This document shows, one piece after another, positions 60,835 through 64,000 of a DNA stretch of 64,000 bases. Below the pieces are notes generated by a model. The model had not been told where the DNA came from and searched no databases. It saw only the letters and a list, made by a program, of their open reading frames with translations. The stretch comes from Podospora comata. Lineage: Eukaryota; Ascomycota; Sordariomycetes; Sordariales; Podosporaceae. Position 1 is the first letter of the stretch. Every line of letters starts with the position of its first letter. The stretch covers positions 1,240,001-1,304,000 of the forward strand of contig CP071497.1 in the NCBI GenBank assembly GCA_017354895.1, read 5' to 3'. A program made the translations under genes and the position numbers.

Positions 60835-62298
60835 ATGGCACCCTCCTTCCTCCACCTCGCCACAGGCATAGCCCTCCTTACAACCACCGCCCACGCCGAC
60901 CTCACCACCACCATCGATGCAACCTCCAACCGCGGCACCTGGGAAGGCTGGGGCACCTCCCTAGCCTGGTGGGCAGCCACCTTCGGCCACCGCGACGACC
61001 TAGCAGACATCTTCTTCACCCTCCGCACAACCCGCCACCAATCCGTCCCCCTCCCCGGCCTAGGCTTCACAATCGCCCGCTACAACCTCGGTGCCACAAC
61101 CACCAAAACCACCATCTCCCCTTCCACCTCCATGAAAACCTCCCCCTCCATCATCCCCTCCCGCCTCATCCAAGGCTTCTGGCTCGACTGGACCTCCTCC
61201 CTCCCAACCTCCCCATCATGGAACTGGTCCGCCGACCCAAACCAACGCTCCATGCTCCTCAAAGCCTCCTCTCGCGGCGCCACCACCCTCGAGCTCTTCT
61301 CCAACTCCCCAATCTGGTGGATGTGCAAAAACCACAACCCCTCCGGTTCCGACGACGGCAGATCCGACAACCTCCAATCATGGAACTACCAAAACCATGC
61401 TGTCTACCTGGCCACAGTGGCGAAATACGCAGCAGAAAACTGGGGGGTGAGCTTCACATCAGTAGACCCATTCAACGAGCCGTCAGCAAACTGGTGGAAC
61501 GGCAAGACCGGCACGCAAGAAGGCTGCCACTTCGACGCCTCCACCCAGATCGCCGTGGTGGGGTATCTAAGGCAGGAACTGGACAATCGGGGGTTGAAAG
61601 GGGTGGTTATTTCCGCCTCGGACGAGAGCCATTACGACGAGGCGGTTGAGACGCTCAGGAAATTCGAGGGCAACAGGACTGTGATGGGGGCAGTGGGGAG
61701 GGTGAATGTGCATGGGTATCAGTATGAAAAGGGAAGGAGGGATGTGCTGTTTGATATGGTGAACAAGGCGGGGAAGAAGCTTTGGCAGAGTGAATATGGG
61801 GAGGCGGATGCTACCGGGGAGAGGTTGGTGAGTAATTTGCTGCTGGATATGCGGTGGTTGAGGCCGATGGCGTGGGTGTACTGGCAGGTTTTGGATGGGG
61901 GTGGGTGGGGTTTGATTGACGCGGATAATGACAGGAAGACGATCGGGCAGGTGAACCAGAAGTATTTTGTTCTCGCGCAGTTTGCGAGGCATATCAGGCC
62001 GGGGATGAGGATTTTGGATGGGGGGAGTGATTACGCTGTTGCGGCTTATGATGAGAAGGCGAGGAAGCTGGTGATTGTGGCTGTTAACTGGGGGGAGGCC
62101 CAGTATATCAATTTTGATCTGGGGAGGTTTGGAGCCGTTGGGTCGGATGGATCGGTGGTCAAGAGGTGGGCGACACAGATTGGGAGTGGCAGTCGTTATG
62201 TTGAGTACAGTGATACTCAGCTTAGTGGGAAGAAGTTCTGGTCAAGATTTGAAAAGAAGATGGTCCAGACTTTTGAAGTGACGGGTGTTGTTCTGTAG
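60835..62298 (+). CDS. GH30-type endo-beta-1,6-galactanase, secreted
   Basis: This is a single exon of 487 residues. The start is the ATG at 60835 (CACCATGG), giving a signal peptide MAPSFLHLATGIALLTTTAHA. The catalytic (beta/alpha)8 barrel begins WEGWGTSLAWWA. The acid/base Glu lies in DPFNEPSANWW near residue 223, and the nucleophile Glu in LWQSEYGEAD near 320. Further barrel blocks are FSNSPIWWMC, VNVHGYQY and MAWVYWQVLDGGGWGL. The C-terminal part is the beta-sandwich common to GH30. The pattern matches fungal endo-beta-1,6-galactanases (GH30 subfamily 5), which act on arabinogalactan side chains of plant walls. Base composition shifts from C-rich to G-rich along the coding strand, a skew often seen in this genome's long exons. 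Confidence 0.9.
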   Translation: MAPSFLHLATGIALLTTTAHADLTTTIDATSNRGTWEGWGTSLAWWAATFGHRDDLADIFFTLRTTRHQSVPLPGLGFTIARYNLGATTTKTTISPSTSMKTSPSIIPSRLIQGFWLDWTSSLPTSPSWNWSADPNQRSMLLKASSRGATTLELFSNSPIWWMCKNHNPSGSDDGRSDNLQSWNYQNHAVYLATVAKYAAENWGVSFTSVDPFNEPSANWWNGKTGTQEGCHFDASTQIAVVGYLRQELDNRGLKGVVISASDESHYDEAVETLRKFEGNRTVMGAVGRVNVHGYQYEKGRRDVLFDMVNKAGKKLWQSEYGEADATGERLVSNLLLDMRWLRPMAWVYWQVLDGGGWGLIDADNDRKTIGQVNQKYFVLAQFARHIRPGMRILDGGSDYAVAAYDEKARKLVIVAVNWGEAQYINFDLGRFGAVGSDGSVVKRWATQIGSGSRYVEYSDTQLSGKKFWSRFEKKMVQTFEVTGVVL

Positions 62299-62383
62299 AT
62301 TGATTGATAGATACATACCTACGATTGTTGCCTTGCTTCCCTTGAGATTCTCCCAGCAAGAACCACGGGGTCAACTATGAGCC

Positions 62384-62972
62384 TCAAACCTCATAAGGTG
62401 ACTTGACATCCCTCCAAGTCGAATCATCCGCTCTTTCGGCCTTGTACTCGTTCCAGAATCTCTCAAATGCCTGCCGACTGTACATGTCTTTCGGGGGACC
62501 CTCTCCGTCGCCAAAGCGATCCAGGATTGCGCTGTTGTACTGATGCAGGCCCTCCAAATGCTGAACGAGGAAGGGCTTTTTGTCCTTGCGTGCAGCAACC
62601 ACAGTCCCGACGTTCAGTTACCACCCCAATGGCGCAAACCCGAACTCGGGATCAATATCATCCATGTGACAGGCTGATTGTCAAGATGCTACTGTTCAAA
62701 CGAGAAATGTTCCAACCCGGTGTACCACAACAGGAATTTTGAGAAGGCTGGGCGAAGGTGCGACGTCCTTCGTAAAGACATCACGGTCCGAGTCAAGCTC
62801 GATGGCGTACCAGAGGTCTTTGCCGTAGTCAGCTAGCTGGCTGACGGCGCAGTTGATGTTGACTGCGAGAATCCGCGGCACTTCCGCGTCGACATCACTA
62901 AATCAAGCAACTTCAGAGCACAGGTAAGGCCAAGCAGGAGAGGGTATCTTACTTCTACGTATTCTCAGTCAT
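62384..62972 (-). pseudogene. Remnant of an unrecognised gene with in-frame stops
   Basis: An ATG at 62972 begins a 14-base exon, and a 61-base intron (62958-62898) joins it in frame to a clear coding stretch reading VPRILAVNINCAVSQLADYG. That frame then meets TGA codons at 62698-62696 and 62683-62681. It reopens as DDIDPEFGFAPLGW, stops at TAA (62620-62618), and continues in the same frame as LNVGTVVAARKDKKPFLVQHL to 62384. The TAA sits where Gln would read naturally, a single CAA to TAA change. No intron with acceptable donor and acceptor in phase removes the stops cleanly. I do not recognise the family. It looks like a decaying gene, possibly an orphan. Confidence 0.55.
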
Positions 62973-63276
62973 TGTCCAGATGTGCGGGATAACGGAGGGG
63001 TAAAGAGGCGAAGGGAGAATAGATAGCAAGTTTGAGGAGCGATCGGCCCGAAGTGAGCTTTTTTGAGGTTGCTAGTGGCCGCCTCGCACCACAAACAACA
63101 CTGGGAAAGCTCAACAATTGCAAGTGCTCGTGATCGAGTACCAGATAGGCGCTCTTAGCCCTATCTCAGACAACGGGTGTAGAACTGGAAAAGAGAAAGT
63201 TTGTGGTTTCTTTATGATCTTGCTTGACGTCAGCCTGGGCACATACAGTCTTCAGGGGTCCCAGCCAACTAAGCCT
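62973..63276. other. Intergenic, no gene seen
   Basis: Short spacer between the gene remnant and the deacetylase 3' end; nothing recognised. Confidence 0.5.
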
Positions 63277-64000
63277 TCACCTCCCACCCTCGAACGAACC
63301 AGGATGCCCTCTGACCCACTCAGCAACCTCCTTGCAAGGAGCCACCCAAACATCTTTCTCAGTGGCAATCATCCCAAGCACCTCCTCCAACATGGCAAAC
63401 TTCTTTTCGTCTGTCTGTAGAAACGGATGGAACAAAACAGAGAGATATCCACCCGTCTGTCTGATCTCCTCCATCTTACTCGTCAACCACCCCTTCATAT
63501 CTTCCTCGGGGTTCTCCAACTCTTCTCTCTCGCCATGATCCTCCCTTATGCCTCTGAACTTATCCATATACCAGAAAGCATCCACCCCCCTCCACTCAAA
63601 CGGCAGCACCACCACCCCCTCTTTCCCAATCCCTAGCTCCCCTAGAGGTGAAACATATCTCACACCATGCTCCTTCAGCAACCCCCAAGTCCCATCATTG
63701 ATACTCCCCCCAGGTGGACGAAACCCCTCATACTTGATACCAGCTTTCCTTGCTTCCTCCCAGCTCTTATCGAAATTCTCCTGCTCTGCTTCGAGGGAAA
63801 GATTCTTCCAGACTTCATGCTGGTACCCATGCCAGGCTACTTCGTGACCAGCATCTTGCAGTGATTTAATAGCGTCAGGGTAGGCAGACAAGCTCCATGA
63901 CTCGGCAAAGTACGTGGCTTTGATGTTGTGCTTTTCGAGAAGTGACAGCATGCGCGGGAGTTGGTTGGTGACTGCCGGGTGGGTACCGATGGGGTGAGGC
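63277..64000 (-). CDS. Polysaccharide (chitin) deacetylase, N-terminus beyond the window
   Basis: This is the C-terminal 240 or so residues of a NodB-fold carbohydrate esterase (CE4), open to the window edge; the start and the first catalytic Asp-containing motif lie outside. Visible motifs are HPIGTHPAVTNQLPRML at the edge, KATYFAES, then VAWHGYQHE (the His-x3-His metal pair), GFRPPGGSINDGTW (motif 3 Arg) and LSVLFHPFLQ near the end, with the general-acid His. Members remove acetyl groups from chitin or similar polymers, or in some subgroups act on other amides. The neighbouring chitinase and GH30 genes make a wall-related role plausible, but linkage alone proves nothing. Confidence 0.87.
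   Translation of the reverse strand, partial: PHPIGTHPAVTNQLPRMLSLLEKHNIKATYFAESWSLSAYPDAIKSLQDAGHEVAWHGYQHEVWKNLSLEAEQENFDKSWEEARKAGIKYEGFRPPGGSINDGTWGLLKEHGVRYVSPLGELGIGKEGVVVLPFEWRGVDAFWYMDKFRGIREDHGEREELENPEEDMKGWLTSKMEEIRQTGGYLSVLFHPFLQTDEKKFAMLEEVLGMIATEKDVWVAPCKEVAEWVRGHPGSFEGGR

Overview
This window looks like nuclear DNA of a filamentous ascomycete, most likely a sordariomycete (inference). Genes carry short GT-AG introns of about 40-180 bases with CTAAC-like branch points. The window also holds fungal-restricted families (HET-domain proteins, a STAND/NLR protein, a fungal rhodopsin-domain membrane protein, an AsaB-like oxidoreductase, GH18 and GH30 enzymes) and an AT-rich block of the kind left by repeat-induced point mutation (RIP).

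The left half (about 3-30 kb) is accessory. It holds three HET-domain loci, of which one is intact, one is interrupted by a single in-frame TAG and one is heavily decayed. With them lie an alpha/beta-hydrolase-like/NB-ARC/TPR protein (NLR type), a CorA-like membrane protein, a short-chain dehydrogenase, an AsaB/CmcJ-like putative hydroxylase, an unrecognised 82-residue protein, an M20D amidohydrolase with an N-terminal membrane segment, a hypothetical protein and a 1.7-kb AT-rich block at about 20.4-22.1 kb. The density of HET and NLR genes suggests an allorecognition or innate-immunity neighbourhood; the metabolic genes may be unrelated passengers.

The right half (about 30-58 kb) is mostly conserved genome: an MFS transporter, a TMEM53/DUF829 protein, a single-pass membrane protein with an RGSPL repeat, a tail-anchored CBS/PB1 protein, mitochondrial ribosomal protein uS2m, a GNAT plus HHCC zinc-finger protein resembling Spt10, chaperonin subunit CCT7, a rhodopsin-domain receptor-like protein, and ribosomal protein eS26 divergent from the ubiquitin-eS31 fusion gene. 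A 163-bp TA-flanked inverted-repeat element sits upstream of CCT7.

The right end (54-64 kb) is rich in wall and carbohydrate enzymes: a GH18 chitinase, a GH30 endo-beta-1,6-galactanase-like enzyme and a polysaccharide deacetylase cut by the window edge. It also holds a SET-domain protein with a C-terminal retroelement-like chromodomain, and a degraded gene. Exon coordinates were worked out by hand from frame continuity and splice consensus; all multi-exon models given as joins keep frame throughout.
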